A DNA stretch of 64,000 nucleotides from NCBI RefSeq assembly GCF_900636825.1, contig NZ_LR134318.1, forward strand, positions 708,501 to 772,500. Direction: 5' to 3'. The notes below the pieces were generated by a model, which did no database searches, was not told the origin of the DNA, and saw nothing but the letters and a program-made list of their open reading frames with translations. Position numbers and translations under genes: made by a program. Of this stretch, positions 35,846-45,677 are shown piece after piece (position 1 is the first letter of the stretch; every line of letters starts with the position of its first letter). Source of the DNA: Pseudomonas fluorescens (lineage in GTDB: Bacteria; Pseudomonadota; Gammaproteobacteria; Pseudomonadales; Pseudomonadaceae).

Positions 35846-37054
35846 GTGAGTACCCTACGCAACACCCACCTGATCGTCAGCGCCCGGCTGATTTCCGATT
35901 TCGGCGCGTTTCTCAACATGGTTGCGCTGGCCACCTACGTCTACCTGCTGACTGACAGCGCCATGAGCGTTGGTATTTTCCTCGCCAGCCGCGTGGGCGG
36001 GGGCATGCTTGCCAGTCTCATCGGCACGCCGTTTTACCGCCGCTGGGGCGGACGCCTACCGTTGATTGCTTTCGATTTGCTGCGTGCAAGCCTGCTCGGT
36101 TTGCTGCTGGTCGTGCCTGTCGCGCAGCAGGCGATTTTCCTGCCTGTGGTTGCCTTCGGTCTGGGCCTCGGCAATTCGATGTTCGCCATCGGCCTCAACA
36201 GCCAATTGCCGCGCCTGATTCCCAACGATCAATTGCTCAAAGCCAATGCCTGGATCACCTCGGCGTCTTCCGCTGCCATGGTCGGCGGCAGTCTGGTCTC
36301 CGGTTTGCTGGTGGCCGGTTTCGGTTTCGAAACGGTTTTTGCATTCAATGCGCTGACCTATCTGCTGGCGGCCATGTTGATCGTGCCGCTGCGTTTTGAA
36401 AAATCCACCGTTGCGGAAAAATCCCAGCGCAGTGACTGCTCCGCGCTGATGCACTGCCTGCGCAGTGCTCCGGTGATTGCCGCAATGTTGGCGGTGAGCC
36501 TGGGTGATACCTTGGGCAGCGCGGCGCACAACGTCGGTTTTCCCATCATTTCGAAGCTGCTGAGTCCGGATTCCGCCAGCACCACGCTGGGCCTGATGCT
36601 CGCGGTGTGGGCCAGCGGCAAATTGCTTGGCGCGTGGATCGCCAGTCGTCTGAAGGGCTCGGACAACATTCATCTGGAACGACGGTTTTTCTTCGGCGTG
36701 GCATTGATGTCTTGCGGGTTCATTCTGATGTTTCAGCAGCACAGCCTTTTCGGATTGCTGTTGTTTTCGCTGCCGGCAGGACTGGGTGACGGCTTCTCCG
36801 AGGTCGGGCTGATGTCACGCCTGCAACGCGAACCGGAGTCTTTGCGCCTGCCGATCTTCAGCTTTCTGACGTTGCTGCAAATGACCGGCCTGGGCATCGG
36901 CATGCTGATCGCTGCGCCGTTTTATGCGTGGTGGACACCCGGTGCGGTGGTCATGCTGTTCCACGGTATTCCGCTGGGCACATTGCTCGCGGTGAAGTTG
37001 CTGGCAGTCAGGCGCGAGCGGGTTGTGCGCAGCAGCCCGACGCCAGTTCCTTGA
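35846..37054 (+). CDS. MFS transporter
   Basis: A 402-residue major facilitator with about twelve helices; LISDFGAFLNMVALATYVYL begins the first. The loop 2-3 region reads GTPFYRRWGGRLPL, and the family resembles MFS_3-type exporters. Substrate unknown. GTG 35846 is chosen because AAGGA lies six bases upstream; frames further upstream run through the REP and the kinase gene. It converges on cueR with a 47-bp overlap. Confidence 0.88.
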   Translation: MSTLRNTHLIVSARLISDFGAFLNMVALATYVYLLTDSAMSVGIFLASRVGGGMLASLIGTPFYRRWGGRLPLIAFDLLRASLLGLLLVVPVAQQAIFLPVVAFGLGLGNSMFAIGLNSQLPRLIPNDQLLKANAWITSASSAAMVGGSLVSGLLVAGFGFETVFAFNALTYLLAAMLIVPLRFEKSTVAEKSQRSDCSALMHCLRSAPVIAAMLAVSLGDTLGSAAHNVGFPIISKLLSPDSASTTLGLMLAVWASGKLLGAWIASRLKGSDNIHLERRFFFGVALMSCGFILMFQQHSLFGLLLFSLPAGLGDGFSEVGLMSRLQREPESLRLPIFSFLTLLQMTGLGIGMLIAAPFYAWWTPGAVVMLFHGIPLGTLLAVKLLAVRRERVVRSSPTPVP

Positions 37055-37421
37055 GGATCGGGCAATCGGGACGGTGATCGCCGCTACAGTGCTCGACCAG
37101 ATCCTGCAGGGTGTCGCGCAACTCGCCGAGTTCGCGGATCTTCTGATTCAACTCATCAATATGCTGACGCGCCAAGGTTTTTACGTCGGCACTGGCGCGT
37201 TGGCGATCCTGCCAGAGGGTCAGCAGTTTGCCGACTTCCTCCAGCGAAAAGCCCAGATCGCGTGAGCGCTTTATGAATGCCAGTGTGTGCAGGTCGTCGT
37301 CACCGTAGATCCGATAGCCACTGTCGGTGCGATGGGCCGCTTTGAGCAAGCCTATCGATTCGTAGTAACGGATCATTTTTGCGCTCAGGCCACTGTGCCT
37401 GGCTGCTTGGCCGATGTTCAT
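37008..37421 (-). CDS. cueR: Cu(I)-responsive MerR-type regulator CueR
   Basis: A 137-residue MerR-family protein. N-terminal winged helix ([20 protein letters not shown]), dimerisation coiled coil, and the metal loop [10 protein letters not shown] with Cys112 and Cys120. Ser77 fits the CueR class for monovalent metal. A CC pair follows near the C-terminus. It activates copA and copZ by distorting 19-bp-spaced promoters. ATG overlaps the copA stop, so it is co-transcribed with copA. Confidence 0.95.
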   Translation of the reverse strand: MNIGQAARHSGLSAKMIRYYESIGLLKAAHRTDSGYRIYGDDDLHTLAFIKRSRDLGFSLEEVGKLLTLWQDRQRASADVKTLARQHIDELNQKIRELGELRDTLQDLVEHCSGDHRPDCPILKELASGCCAQPARA

Positions 37422-39811
37422 CGGTGTTCCTCCAGATCCTCGGGTTTCCAGGTTTTCAACAGTAGCGCATTGCTCACCACGCTGACGCTCGACAGCGCCA
37501 TTGCCGCACCGGCCAGGACCGGATTGAGGAAGCCGAACGCCGCCAGCGGAATGCCGATCAGGTTATAGACGAAAGCCCAGAACAGGTTTTGGCGGATCTT
37601 CGCGTATGTCTTGCGGCTGATTTCCAGCGCGGCCGGCACCAGCCGAGGGTCGCCGCGCATCAGTGTGATCCCGGCTGCGTGCATGGCGACATCAGTGCCA
37701 CCGCCCATGGCAATGCCGATGTCGGCGGCAGCCAGAGCCGGAGCATCGTTGATGCCGTCGCCGACCATGGCAACCACGCCGGTTTTTTTCAGCTCGGTAA
37801 CGGTGGCCGCTTTGTCGGCGGGCAAGACTTCGGCGTGGACGTTGCGGATGCCCAGCGCCTCGGCGACCACGCGAGCGCTGCCGCGGTTGTCACCGGTCAG
37901 CAGATGGCTGTGGATATCCCGCGCGGCGAGTTGCTCCACCGCTTGCAGTGCACCGGATTTCAAAGTGTCGCCGAACGCGAAAAGGCCGAGCACGCGCGGT
38001 TCCGGGCTCTGTTCGATCAGCCACGATAACGTGCGGCCTTCGGCCTCCCAGGCAGTGGCTGACGCGCTGAGATTGCCGGCATCCAGGCCGCTTTCTTCCA
38101 GCAAACGCCGATTGCCCAACGCCAGACGGCGGCCATCAAGCGTGCCGGCGATGCCGCGACCGGTCAGGGATTGGCTGTCGCTGACATCCGCGACGGTCAG
38201 CCCACGTTCGGCGGCTGCATCCATTACGGCTTTGGCCAACGGATGTTCACTGCCGCGTTGCAGTGCCCCGGCGAGTCGCAGCACGGTGTTTTCATCGCCA
38301 TCGACCGCATTCAAATGGGCGATGCGTGGCGTGCCCGACGTCAGCGTGCCGGTCTTGTCGAACACAACGCTGCTGACTTCATGGGCACGTTCCAGCGCTT
38401 CGGCGTCCTTGATCAGAATGCCGTGGCGCGCCGCGACGCCAGTGCCGGCCATGATCGCGGTCGGGGTCGCCAGGCCTAACGCGCATGGGCAGGCGATCAC
38501 CAATACCGCGACGGCGTTGATCAGCGCCGTCTCCAGAGGGGCGCCATACAGCCACCAACCGATCAATGTGGCCAACGCGATCAGCAAAACAGTCGGGACG
38601 AAGACCTGGCTGACTTTATCCACCAGTTTCTGGATCGGAGCCTTGGCGGCTTGAGCGTCTTCGACCAATCGAATGATCCGCGCCAATACCGTTTCCGCGC
38701 CGAGCGCTTGAGTGCGCACCAACAGCCGCCCCTCGCCGTTGATCGCGCCGCCGGTGACTTTGTCCCCCGGTTGTTTCGGCACCGGCAGACTTTCGCCGCT
38801 GATCAGCGCTTCGTCGGCATGGCTCTGACCTTCGATGACCTCGCCGTCGACCGGAAACCGCTCGCCAGGTTTGACCAGCACTTGATCATTCAGGCGCAGG
38901 GCGCTGATGGCGACATCCTGCTCGCGGCCGTCGATCACTTGAATCGCCCGCTCCGGACGCAACGCTTCGAGCGCGCGGATGGCACCGGCGGTCTGGCGCT
39001 TGGCGCGACTCTCCAGGTATTTGCCGAGCAGTACGAGTGCGATGACCACCGCGGACGCTTCGAAATACAGATGCGGCATGCGTACGGTAGCGGTGGCCCA
39101 TTCATACAGACTCAGGCCGTAACCGGCGCTGGTACCGAGGGCGACCAGCAAATCCATGTTGCCTGCACCGGCGCGCACGGCTTTCCACGCGGCGACGTAG
39201 AAGCGCGCGCCGAAAATGAATTGCACAGGCGTGGCCAGGGCGAATTGCGCCCAGGCCGGGAGCATCCAGTGAACGCCGAACGGTTGCAGCAACATGGGCG
39301 CCACCAGCGGCAGGGCGAGGACAATGGCGCAGATCAGCGTCCAGCGCTCATGCTTGAGTTTTTGTTGCTGGTTATCGGTTGGAGGGTTCTCGGCCTGCCA
39401 GACGCTGGCGCTGTAGCCGGCCTTGCTCACGGCGTCGAGCAGGGTTTGTGCATCGACCTGACCGAGCAATTGAAGATGTGCGCGTTCATTGGCGAGGTTG
39501 ACGCTGACGGCTTTTACGCCGGGGACTTTGTTCAGCGCCCGCTCGACGCGCCCCACGCATGACGCGCAGGTCATGCCGTCGATGCTCAACTCAAGCGTCT
39601 GTTGCGCAACGCTGTAGCCCGCGCGTTCAACGGCCTCCACCAGGGCAGGCAGGCTTTCGCCGGGTGCTTGCACCCGCGCTTGTTCGGTGGCGAGGTTGAC
39701 GCTGACGGCGTGGGCGCCGCTGACGTTGCTCAATGCCCGCTCGACCCGGCCGGCGCAACTGGCGCAGGTCATGCCGGCAATCGGTAAATCGAAAGTGGTG
39801 GAATCTGACAT
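37418..39811 (-). CDS. copA: Cu(I)-exporting P-type ATPase CopA
   Basis: A 797-residue P1B-ATPase. Two N-terminal HMA domains have CASC at 16-19 and 82-85; the membrane copper motif [11 protein letters not shown] is at about 438-448; the phosphorylation site is DKTGTLTSG, followed by TGD and [10 protein letters not shown]. It exports Cu(I) from the cytoplasm. Its promoter carries a CueR box and cueR follows with a 4-base overlap. Confidence 0.97.
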   Translation of the reverse strand: MSDSTTFDLPIAGMTCASCAGRVERALSNVSGAHAVSVNLATEQARVQAPGESLPALVEAVERAGYSVAQQTLELSIDGMTCASCVGRVERALNKVPGVKAVSVNLANERAHLQLLGQVDAQTLLDAVSKAGYSASVWQAENPPTDNQQQKLKHERWTLICAIVLALPLVAPMLLQPFGVHWMLPAWAQFALATPVQFIFGARFYVAAWKAVRAGAGNMDLLVALGTSAGYGLSLYEWATATVRMPHLYFEASAVVIALVLLGKYLESRAKRQTAGAIRALEALRPERAIQVIDGREQDVAISALRLNDQVLVKPGERFPVDGEVIEGQSHADEALISGESLPVPKQPGDKVTGGAINGEGRLLVRTQALGAETVLARIIRLVEDAQAAKAPIQKLVDKVSQVFVPTVLLIALATLIGWWLYGAPLETALINAVAVLVIACPCALGLATPTAIMAGTGVAARHGILIKDAEALERAHEVSSVVFDKTGTLTSGTPRIAHLNAVDGDENTVLRLAGALQRGSEHPLAKAVMDAAAERGLTVADVSDSQSLTGRGIAGTLDGRRLALGNRRLLEESGLDAGNLSASATAWEAEGRTLSWLIEQSPEPRVLGLFAFGDTLKSGALQAVEQLAARDIHSHLLTGDNRGSARVVAEALGIRNVHAEVLPADKAATVTELKKTGVVAMVGDGINDAPALAAADIGIAMGGGTDVAMHAAGITLMRGDPRLVPAALEISRKTYAKIRQNLFWAFVYNLIGIPLAAFGFLNPVLAGAAMALSSVSVVSNALLLKTWKPEDLEEHR

Positions 39812-39841
39812 TGGTCGTACCCCCTGTAGTGGATGCCTACA

Positions 39842-39872
39842 AGGATCAACCTTGCCACGCGGGCAAGGTCAA
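39842..39872 (-). promoter_or_regulatory. CueR-type promoter of copA
   Basis: On the minus strand -35 TTGACC and -10 GATCCT are separated by 19 bases. The spacer holds the dyad ACCTTGCC, CGCGT, GGCAAGGT (39849-39869). Over-long spacing and this dyad are diagnostic of CueR activation. Confidence 0.9.
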
Positions 39873-39889
39873 GCACCAATCTGAAAAGC

Positions 39890-39964
39890 AAAAGATCGCA
39901 GCCTTCGGCAGCTCCTACATTGGAATGCAATCCCTGTAGGAGCTGCCGAAGGCTGCGATCTTTT
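39890..39964. repeat. REP pair in head-to-head arrangement
   Basis: GATCGCAGCCTTCGGCAGCT and its complement, with GTAGGAGC ends inward. The inner spacer ATTGGAATGCA recurs in similar form at 50416 and 58629. Confidence 0.88.
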
Positions 39965-39974
39965 GGCTAGCGAC

Positions 39975-40358
39975 TCAGTATCCGAGTCCAGCAGGTTTCA
40001 GATAGACGCCTTCAGCATTCATTGCCAATCGAAATTTGACGACTTCACCGGCATGCAGCACGACTTCCTGCGAACCCGGTGCCAACATCCCGGGATTGCA
40101 GCCCGATACTTGGCCCGGCAACAGCTTCAAGCGCAGCGAGACCTTGCCCGGCGGCAGGTTGAAAGAAGTGCTCTGCTCCTGAAACAGCCGCGCCGAGAGC
40201 TGATCCTGGATGTAGACGCCAATCTCGCAGGACGTCGCGACTTCCAGGCGCTCGCGGGAAATGATCAGCACCGCATAATCCTCACCAGCGGCCTGCGCCT
40301 GGGGCAGGGTGGCACAGAGACCGAGAAAGCCAAACAGGCTGAAAGCTGACCAGCGCAT
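39975..40358 (-). CDS. Exported protein of unknown function next to the copper genes
   Basis: A 127-residue product with signal peptide FSLFGFLGLCATLPQAQA. The mature domain is beta-rich, with LIISRERLEVATSCEIG, VSLRLKLLPGQVSGC and HAGEVVKFRLAMN. Two mature Cys may form a disulphide. It lies between copA and copZ, but has no copper motif and no CueR box. I do not recognise the family. Confidence 0.7.
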   Translation of the reverse strand: MRWSAFSLFGFLGLCATLPQAQAAGEDYAVLIISRERLEVATSCEIGVYIQDQLSARLFQEQSTSFNLPPGKVSLRLKLLPGQVSGCNPGMLAPGSQEVVLHAGEVVKFRLAMNAEGVYLKPAGLGY

Positions 40359-40444
40359 GGCTGAATCTCCTGAATCGAGTCATTGATATACGCAGCTTGG
40401 CCGAGCGCGACGCCGATTGCCAGCCCGGCAGTTTATTGAAGAAC

Positions 40445-40475
40445 TTGACCTTGCCATCGTGGCAAGCTCGACACT
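40445..40475 (+). promoter_or_regulatory. CueR-type promoter of copZ
   Basis: -35 TTGACC and a weak -10 GACACT lie 19 bases apart. The spacer has the dyad CTTGCC, ATCGT, GGCAAG (40450-40466), matching the copA operator. Confidence 0.88.
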
Positions 40476-40505
40476 GTCGGCAACCTCACTAACCGGAGTC
40501 ATTTT

Positions 40506-40703
40506 ATGCAAGTGTTCAATGTTCAAGGCATGTCCTGCGGTCACTGCGTCAAAGCTATCACCCAGGCTGTGGAGGCGCTGGATCCGGCGGCCAGCGTGCG
40601 GGTCGACCTGGCGGCGAAAGAGGTTGGCGTCGAAAGCGCGCTGAGTGCCGAGCAGGTGCTGGCGGCGATTCGTGAAGAGGGCTACGACGTCGAAGTTGCC
40701 TGA
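40506..40703 (+). CDS. copZ: Copper chaperone CopZ
   Basis: A 65-residue HMA-domain protein with GMSCGHCVKAI (Cys11 and Cys14 ligands) and the typical beta-alpha-beta-beta-alpha-beta length. It carries Cu(I) to CopA and limits free copper. It has its own CueR-type promoter, separated from copA. Confidence 0.95.
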   Translation: MQVFNVQGMSCGHCVKAITQAVEALDPAASVRVDLAAKEVGVESALSAEQVLAAIREEGYDVEVA

Positions 40704-40721
40704 TGGAACAAAAACATCGCA

Positions 40722-40788
40722 GCCTCGTTTAGCTCCTTCATATTCTCTCGTAGGAGCTGGGGAGCCTGCGATGTTTTGATTGTTAGCG
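40722..40788. repeat. Degenerate REP pair
   Basis: AAAACATCGCAGCC with inverted GGAGCCTGCGATGTTTT and a central GTAGGAGC. A decayed relative of the head-to-head REP at 39890. Confidence 0.6.
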
Positions 40789-40861
40789 AGCTATCGGAAT
40801 GTTCAACGCGTGCGGGCGCGGCTAAACTGTCGGGCTGCTGACTTGCCAACCTGGATACTTG

Positions 40862-42064
40862 ATGAACTTCCGTACCATTCTGATTCTCGGTGCCTTGACC
40901 GCTTTCGGGCCCTTGGCAATCGATTTTTATCTCCCCGCATTCCCTTCGATGGCGCTGGCGTTCGGCACGGACGAAAACCATGTGCAGATGACCCTGGCTG
41001 CGTATTTCGCCGGTCTATCGATTGGTCAGCTGGCTTACGGCCCGGTGGCGGATCGCTTCGGCCGGCGGGGGCCGTTGCTTATCGGCCTGGCGTTGTTCAC
41101 CTTGGCATCACTGGCTTGCGCTTATGCACCGAACCTGGAATGGCTGATCGGCGCGCGTTTTGTCCAGGCGCTGGGCGGTTGTGCCGGCATGGTGATCTCC
41201 CGCGCGGTGGTCAGCGACAAATGCGACGCCGTGGGTTCGGCGAAGGTCTTCTCGCAATTGATGCTGGTCATGGGCCTGGCACCGATTCTGGCGCCGATGC
41301 TCGGCGGTTTGCTGGTCAACACCACAGGCTGGCAGTCGATCTTTCTGGTGTTGACCGGGTTCAGCGCGCTGGCAGGTCTGGCGGTAGCGCTCGGCCTACC
41401 GGAAAGCATGCCGGCGCACGTGCCGCGCCAACCGTTATCCGGCGCGCTGCGTCAGTACGGTCGCTTGATCAAGGATCGGGTGTATCTCGGACATGCCCTG
41501 ACGGGCGGCATTGCGATCGCCGGGATGTTTGCCTACATCGCCGGTTCGCCGTTCATTTTCATCAAGCTCTATGGCGTGCCCGCTGAGCATTTCGGTTGGT
41601 TGTTCGGCACCAACGCTGCGGGTTTCATTCTGGTGGCGCAAGTCAATGCGCGGATGCTGGCCAAGCGTGGCCCGGCGTTTCTCCTGGCCCGAGCGGTGTG
41701 GGTCTACCTCGCGGCGGGATTAGCGCTGCTGGCGGTCAGTTCTTTGCACACCGAATCCTTGTGGCCGCTGCTGATTCCGTTGTTCATCTGCGTCTCCAGC
41801 CTGGGCTGCATCAGCCCCAATGCGGCGGCCTGCGCGATGAACGGGCAGGGCGGGCGCGCCGGCAGTGCGTCGGCGCTGCTGGGGTGCATGCAATTCAGCG
41901 TCGCCGCTGCCGCTTCGGCGCTGGTGGGGGTCTTGCACGATGGCACAGCCGTGCCGATGGCGATTGTCATCAGTGGCTGTGGCGTGCTGGTGGTGAGTGT
42001 CGCGATGATCACCCGTCGTCTGCACAATGCCCGGACGCTGGCGCAAGCCCAGGCCGAAGGCTGA
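40862..42064 (+). CDS. Bcr/CflA-type multidrug efflux MFS transporter
   Basis: A 400-residue MFS protein with the Bcr/CflA start TILILGALTAFGPLAIDFYL and motif A GPVADRFGRRGPL. A later conserved block is CAGMVISRAVVSDK. The family exports drugs such as bicyclomycin or chloramphenicol, and in some cases amino acids. ATG 40862 is preferred to the TTG one codon earlier. Confidence 0.92.
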   Translation: MNFRTILILGALTAFGPLAIDFYLPAFPSMALAFGTDENHVQMTLAAYFAGLSIGQLAYGPVADRFGRRGPLLIGLALFTLASLACAYAPNLEWLIGARFVQALGGCAGMVISRAVVSDKCDAVGSAKVFSQLMLVMGLAPILAPMLGGLLVNTTGWQSIFLVLTGFSALAGLAVALGLPESMPAHVPRQPLSGALRQYGRLIKDRVYLGHALTGGIAIAGMFAYIAGSPFIFIKLYGVPAEHFGWLFGTNAAGFILVAQVNARMLAKRGPAFLLARAVWVYLAAGLALLAVSSLHTESLWPLLIPLFICVSSLGCISPNAAACAMNGQGGRAGSASALLGCMQFSVAAAASALVGVLHDGTAVPMAIVISGCGVLVVSVAMITRRLHNARTLAQAQAEG

Positions 42065-42071
42065 TAACGCT

Positions 42072-42245
42072 TCAGCCGGCAGCGCGCTGTCGGCTGTGGT
42101 CGGGGATTTGATGGGGCGCGCAGAGCCGCGCTTCGAGGGTGCGGGTGAACGCCAGAGCTTCGGCTTCACTGCGGAATGTCACGGCGTGTTGGTCCAGTCG
42201 AACCTGCCATTGAGACTTCGCCACTTCTTTTATCAGGATCTTCAT
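42072..42245 (-). CDS. Small protein, 57 residues, unknown function
   Basis: This short frame reads MKILIKEVAKSQWQVRLDQH then AVTFRSEAEALAFTRTLEAR and a basic tail. GGGAGG lies seven bases before the ATG. The pattern (beta-strand, FRSEAEALAFTRTL helix) resembles small DUF2188-like proteins, but I cannot assign it. It is head-to-tail with nothing; an MFS gene converges on it. Confidence 0.7.
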   Translation of the reverse strand: MKILIKEVAKSQWQVRLDQHAVTFRSEAEALAFTRTLEARLCAPHQIPDHSRQRAAG

Positions 42246-42397
42246 TGCTGACCTCCCTTGCGTAAAAGATGCATCGCAGAGGCTTCGATTGTAGTCCTGA
42301 ATACGATCGTAATTATGACGACGGTCAACTGTCGGACTGACGGCAAAAAGCCTTCGCAGCCCCCGCAGGCGCTGGCGAAGGCTGCGATGCTTGGTTC

Positions 42398-43411
42398 TTA
42401 GAAACCTTCTAAAACAATTTTCCCCTTGGCTTTGCCACTTTCAAGCAGCTCATGTGCGCGGCGCAGGTTGGCGGCATTGATGGTGCCGAAGTGTTCGCCT
42501 ACGGTGGTCTTCAGCGTCCCGGCATCGATAAGCTCGGCCACGCGGTTGAGCAGGTTGTGCTGCTCGATCATGTCCGCTGTTTCAAACAGCGAGCGGGTGT
42601 ACATGAACTCCCAATGCAGCGACAGGCTCTTGCGCTTGAGCTTGCTCACGTCGAGGGATTTCGGATCGTCGATCAGCGCCAGTTTGCCTTGCGGCGCCAG
42701 TGCTTCAACGAGCTCATCCAGATGCTGATCAGTCTGGGTCAGACTGGCGACGTGGGTAACGCTGGCTAGCCCGGCTTTCTTCAGCTCGGCACTGAGAGGC
42801 TGGCTATGATCGATCACCAGATCGGCGCCTGATGCTTGGACCCAGGCGCGCGTCTGCTCACGTGAAGCCGTGCCAATGACTTTAAGCCCGGTAAGTTGTT
42901 TGGCCAGTTGCGTGAGGATCGAACCCACCCCACCGGCCGCGCCGACGATCAGCAGGCTTTGGCCTTCGTCGGTGTTGCCTTCGCGGATTTGCAGGCGCTC
43001 GAACAGCAGTTCCCACGCGGTGATCGCAGTCAGCGGCAGCGCAGCGGCTTCGGCGAAACCAAGCGATTTCGGCATGTGCCCAACGATCCGTTCATCGACC
43101 ACATGCAGTTCGCTGTTGCCACCGGCGCGGGCGATGGAGCCGGCATAAAAGACTTTATCGCCGGCCTTGAACAAGGTCACTTCGCTACCGACTGCCTTGA
43201 CCACGCCGGCCACGTCCCAGCCCAGCACTTTCGCCGCGCCGTTTTCCGGCGCCACGTTCTGCCGCACCTTCGTATCGACCGGGTTGACCGAAATGGCTTT
43301 GACTTCCACCAGCAAATCGCGCGGGCCGGCGACGGGCTCCGGCAGTTCGATGTCTTGCAAGGATTTCGTGTCGCTGATCGGCAGGGATGCGTAATAGGCG
43401 ATGGCTTTCAT
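42398..43411 (-). CDS. Zinc-type alcohol dehydrogenase/quinone oxidoreductase family
   Basis: A 337-residue MDR-superfamily enzyme. The NADP-binding motif is LLIVGAAGGVGSILTQLAKQ; the N-terminal catalytic domain reads AISVNPVDTKVRQN and VLGWDVAGVV. The zinc-ligand Cys of true alcohol dehydrogenases are not evident, so it probably reduces quinones or enones. It is divergent from a LysR gene that may control it. Confidence 0.9.
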   Translation of the reverse strand: MKAIAYYASLPISDTKSLQDIELPEPVAGPRDLLVEVKAISVNPVDTKVRQNVAPENGAAKVLGWDVAGVVKAVGSEVTLFKAGDKVFYAGSIARAGGNSELHVVDERIVGHMPKSLGFAEAAALPLTAITAWELLFERLQIREGNTDEGQSLLIVGAAGGVGSILTQLAKQLTGLKVIGTASREQTRAWVQASGADLVIDHSQPLSAELKKAGLASVTHVASLTQTDQHLDELVEALAPQGKLALIDDPKSLDVSKLKRKSLSLHWEFMYTRSLFETADMIEQHNLLNRVAELIDAGTLKTTVGEHFGTINAANLRRAHELLESGKAKGKIVLEGF

Positions 43412-43570
43412 GAAGGCTCCGTAGCGTTGATAGAGGAAGGGCCAGGCAAGCGCGCCGAGGCCGAATGAGCGGCTAAATTCGCTGGATCGAATGATTGGCT
43501 ATTTCTGTGCAAGATAAAACCGGCTAAAACAGCAGGCTCTTTCAATATTTTTTTGATAATCGAGGCTGGA

Positions 43571-44500
43571 ATGCTGCGTTTCGATGACTTGCAGTTGTTT
43601 GTCCGTGCGGCGGATCTGGGCAGTCTGTCAGCGGCCGCACGGGTTATGGATATGTCCGCAGCCGTAGCCAGTGCGGCATTGAAGCGCATCGAACAACAAC
43701 TCGGTGCGCGCTTGCTCGCTCGTTCGACGCGCAGCCTGCGCCTGACCGCCGAGGGTGAAGGGTTTCTGCAATATGCGCGCGCGGCGCTTAGCAGTCTCGA
43801 TGAAGGGCGGCGCTTGCTGGCCAGTGGGCAGGATCAGGTCAGTGGCATTCTGCAGTTGTCGGCGCCTTCGGATTTCGGGCGCAATCTGTTGCTGCCCTGG
43901 CTCAATGAGTTTCAGCGCGAGCATCCCGGGCTGACCGTGCGCTTGCTACTGGGCGATCGCATCGCCGACCTGTTCCGCCAACCGGTGGACATCGCCTTGC
44001 GTTACGGCGAGCCGGAGGATTCAAGCCTGGTGGCCTTGCCTGTTGCGCCGGACAATCGCCGGGTTCTCTGCGCATCGCCGGCGTACATCGCGCGACATGG
44101 CGCACCGCGTCATCTCGAACAACTGGCGCAGCACAACTGCCTTTTATACATGCTCGGCAGTCGAGTGCATGACCACTGGCGGTTTCATGATGGCAAACGG
44201 GAGATCGGTCTGACGGTCAGTGGCGACCGTTTCAGTGACGACGCCGATGTCGTGCGCCTGTGGGCAGTGGCGGGCGCGGGGATTGCCTATAAGTCCTGGC
44301 TTGATGTGGCCGCCGATGTTCTCGCCGGGCGCCTTCAGGTTCTGTTGCCTGAGCTGCTCTGCGAGCGCGCTCCGCTGAATTTGTTGTGCGCCCATCGCGC
44401 ACAATTGAGTAAGCCAGTGAACCTGTTAAGGGAAATGCTCGCCAGCCGATGCGCCGAAGTGAGTAGTCAATTTCCCGGTTTTCTGAAAGTTGATCATTAG
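43571..44500 (+). CDS. LysR family transcriptional regulator
   Basis: A 309-residue LysR protein. N-terminal HTH: LRFDDLQLFVRAADLGSLSA, then AAVASAALKRIEQQLGARLL. Effector-domain features are GILQLSAPSDFGRNLLLPWL and the AAV-subgroup end. ATG 43571 has GAGGCTGGA upstream. Divergent from the oxidoreductase gene at 42398, which is the likely target. Confidence 0.93.
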   Translation: MLRFDDLQLFVRAADLGSLSAAARVMDMSAAVASAALKRIEQQLGARLLARSTRSLRLTAEGEGFLQYARAALSSLDEGRRLLASGQDQVSGILQLSAPSDFGRNLLLPWLNEFQREHPGLTVRLLLGDRIADLFRQPVDIALRYGEPEDSSLVALPVAPDNRRVLCASPAYIARHGAPRHLEQLAQHNCLLYMLGSRVHDHWRFHDGKREIGLTVSGDRFSDDADVVRLWAVAGAGIAYKSWLDVAADVLAGRLQVLLPELLCERAPLNLLCAHRAQLSKPVNLLREMLASRCAEVSSQFPGFLKVDH

Positions 44501-44816
44501 TCGCAGCTAAATAGAGAAATTTCTGTCAGGAACAATCACCACCTGCGCAGGGCTCGGCGCGGGACGCGGCGCAGAACCCGCTTATACTAGCGCCCGCCTG
44601 ATGCCAGCACCGACCCACGGCCCGGAGACTTTCGCACCGCGTCGCCTGGACTTCAGTGACGGTCGCGCCTCTGCTGCGGGTTCTGTGCCGGAGCAGGCTG
44701 CGTCAGTGGCCTGCCTTGCCCCGGTTCATGGCGATTTTCACGTCTTGGCCGATGACCGATTACCGGCCAAGATGTCTCCGAGCAGTAGACGATACGATTC
44801 AACAGGGAGTGAACAC
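44501..44816. other. Gap upstream of the ArsR-type gene with an in-frame open stretch
   Basis: A TATACT hexamer (44583-44588) is a plausible -10. From an ATG at 44601 the frame stays open for 72 codons into the ArsR gene, but the translation is unlike any domain I know and there is no ribosome site. Nothing else is seen. Confidence 0.4.
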
Positions 44817-45551
44817 ATGGAACATGCACCTTGCATCAGCCAGATCGCCACGTTGCTGGCCGACCCCAAGCGCAGCGCGATGATGTGGGCGTTGATGGAT
44901 GGCTCGGCCCGGCAAACCGAGGAGCTGGCGCTGCTGGCAGGGCTCTCGCCATCGTCGGCCAGCGCGCATCTGGGACGATTGTCCGCTGGCGGTCTGTTGA
45001 GGATCGAAATTCGCGGTCGCAAACGCTTCTTTCGCCTCGCCGCTCCCGAGGTCGGCGCCGCGATCGAGGCGCTGGCCAGTGCCACCATCGCCAGCGCCCC
45101 CCGGGAAATTCCCGCGGCCCTCAAGCGCACCACGCCGATGACCAAGGCCACAGCCGCGCCGTCGTCGTTGTTGCGTGCGCGTTTCTGTGATGATCATTTG
45201 GGCGGCACACTGGCCGCCGACCTGTATCAGCGCCTGCTTGATTCCGGCTGGATCGAGCAGCTCGAACAACGGGTGGTGGTGACTCACAAAGGCTCCACGC
45301 AACTGGCCAAGCGCGGCGTGTTTATCCAGGCCCTGGCCCATCGCAACGTGCAAGTTGCGTGCGCCTGTCCGGACTGGAGCGAAAGACGCCCGCACATGGG
45401 CGGATCGCTCGGCGCGGCGCTGCTGCAACTGTTCATGCAGTCCGGCTGGCTGTCCCTGCCCAATGATTCGCGTGCACTGCAACTGACGGCCACGGGGCAG
45501 CGCGAAATCCATCGTTTTGCCAAAGAAACCGAGCTCGAAATGGCATTGTGA
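44817..45551 (+). CDS. ArsR-type winged-helix regulator, long form
   Basis: A 244-residue regulator. The N-terminal ArsR HTH includes CISQIATLLADPKRSAMMWA and LAGLSPSSASAHLGRLSAGG. The C-terminal half has ARFCDDHLGGTLAADLYQRL and a Cys/His-containing motif CACPDWSERRPHMGGSLGAA, seen in long ArsR relatives; ligand unknown. ATG 44817 has GGGAG upstream. The MFS gene 126 bases downstream may be its target. Confidence 0.87.
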   Translation: MEHAPCISQIATLLADPKRSAMMWALMDGSARQTEELALLAGLSPSSASAHLGRLSAGGLLRIEIRGRKRFFRLAAPEVGAAIEALASATIASAPREIPAALKRTTPMTKATAAPSSLLRARFCDDHLGGTLAADLYQRLLDSGWIEQLEQRVVVTHKGSTQLAKRGVFIQALAHRNVQVACACPDWSERRPHMGGSLGAALLQLFMQSGWLSLPNDSRALQLTATGQREIHRFAKETELEMAL

Positions 45552-45677
45552 GGCGTCGAGGTTCACGCTCGATGATCGACGTCGTCCACGACTGCGAGCA
45601 GGTCGCATCCGGTACGGCGTTCAAATGACCATCGCGCACACTCGATCCGGGGATTTTTTCGGATGGGGGAACGTGAC

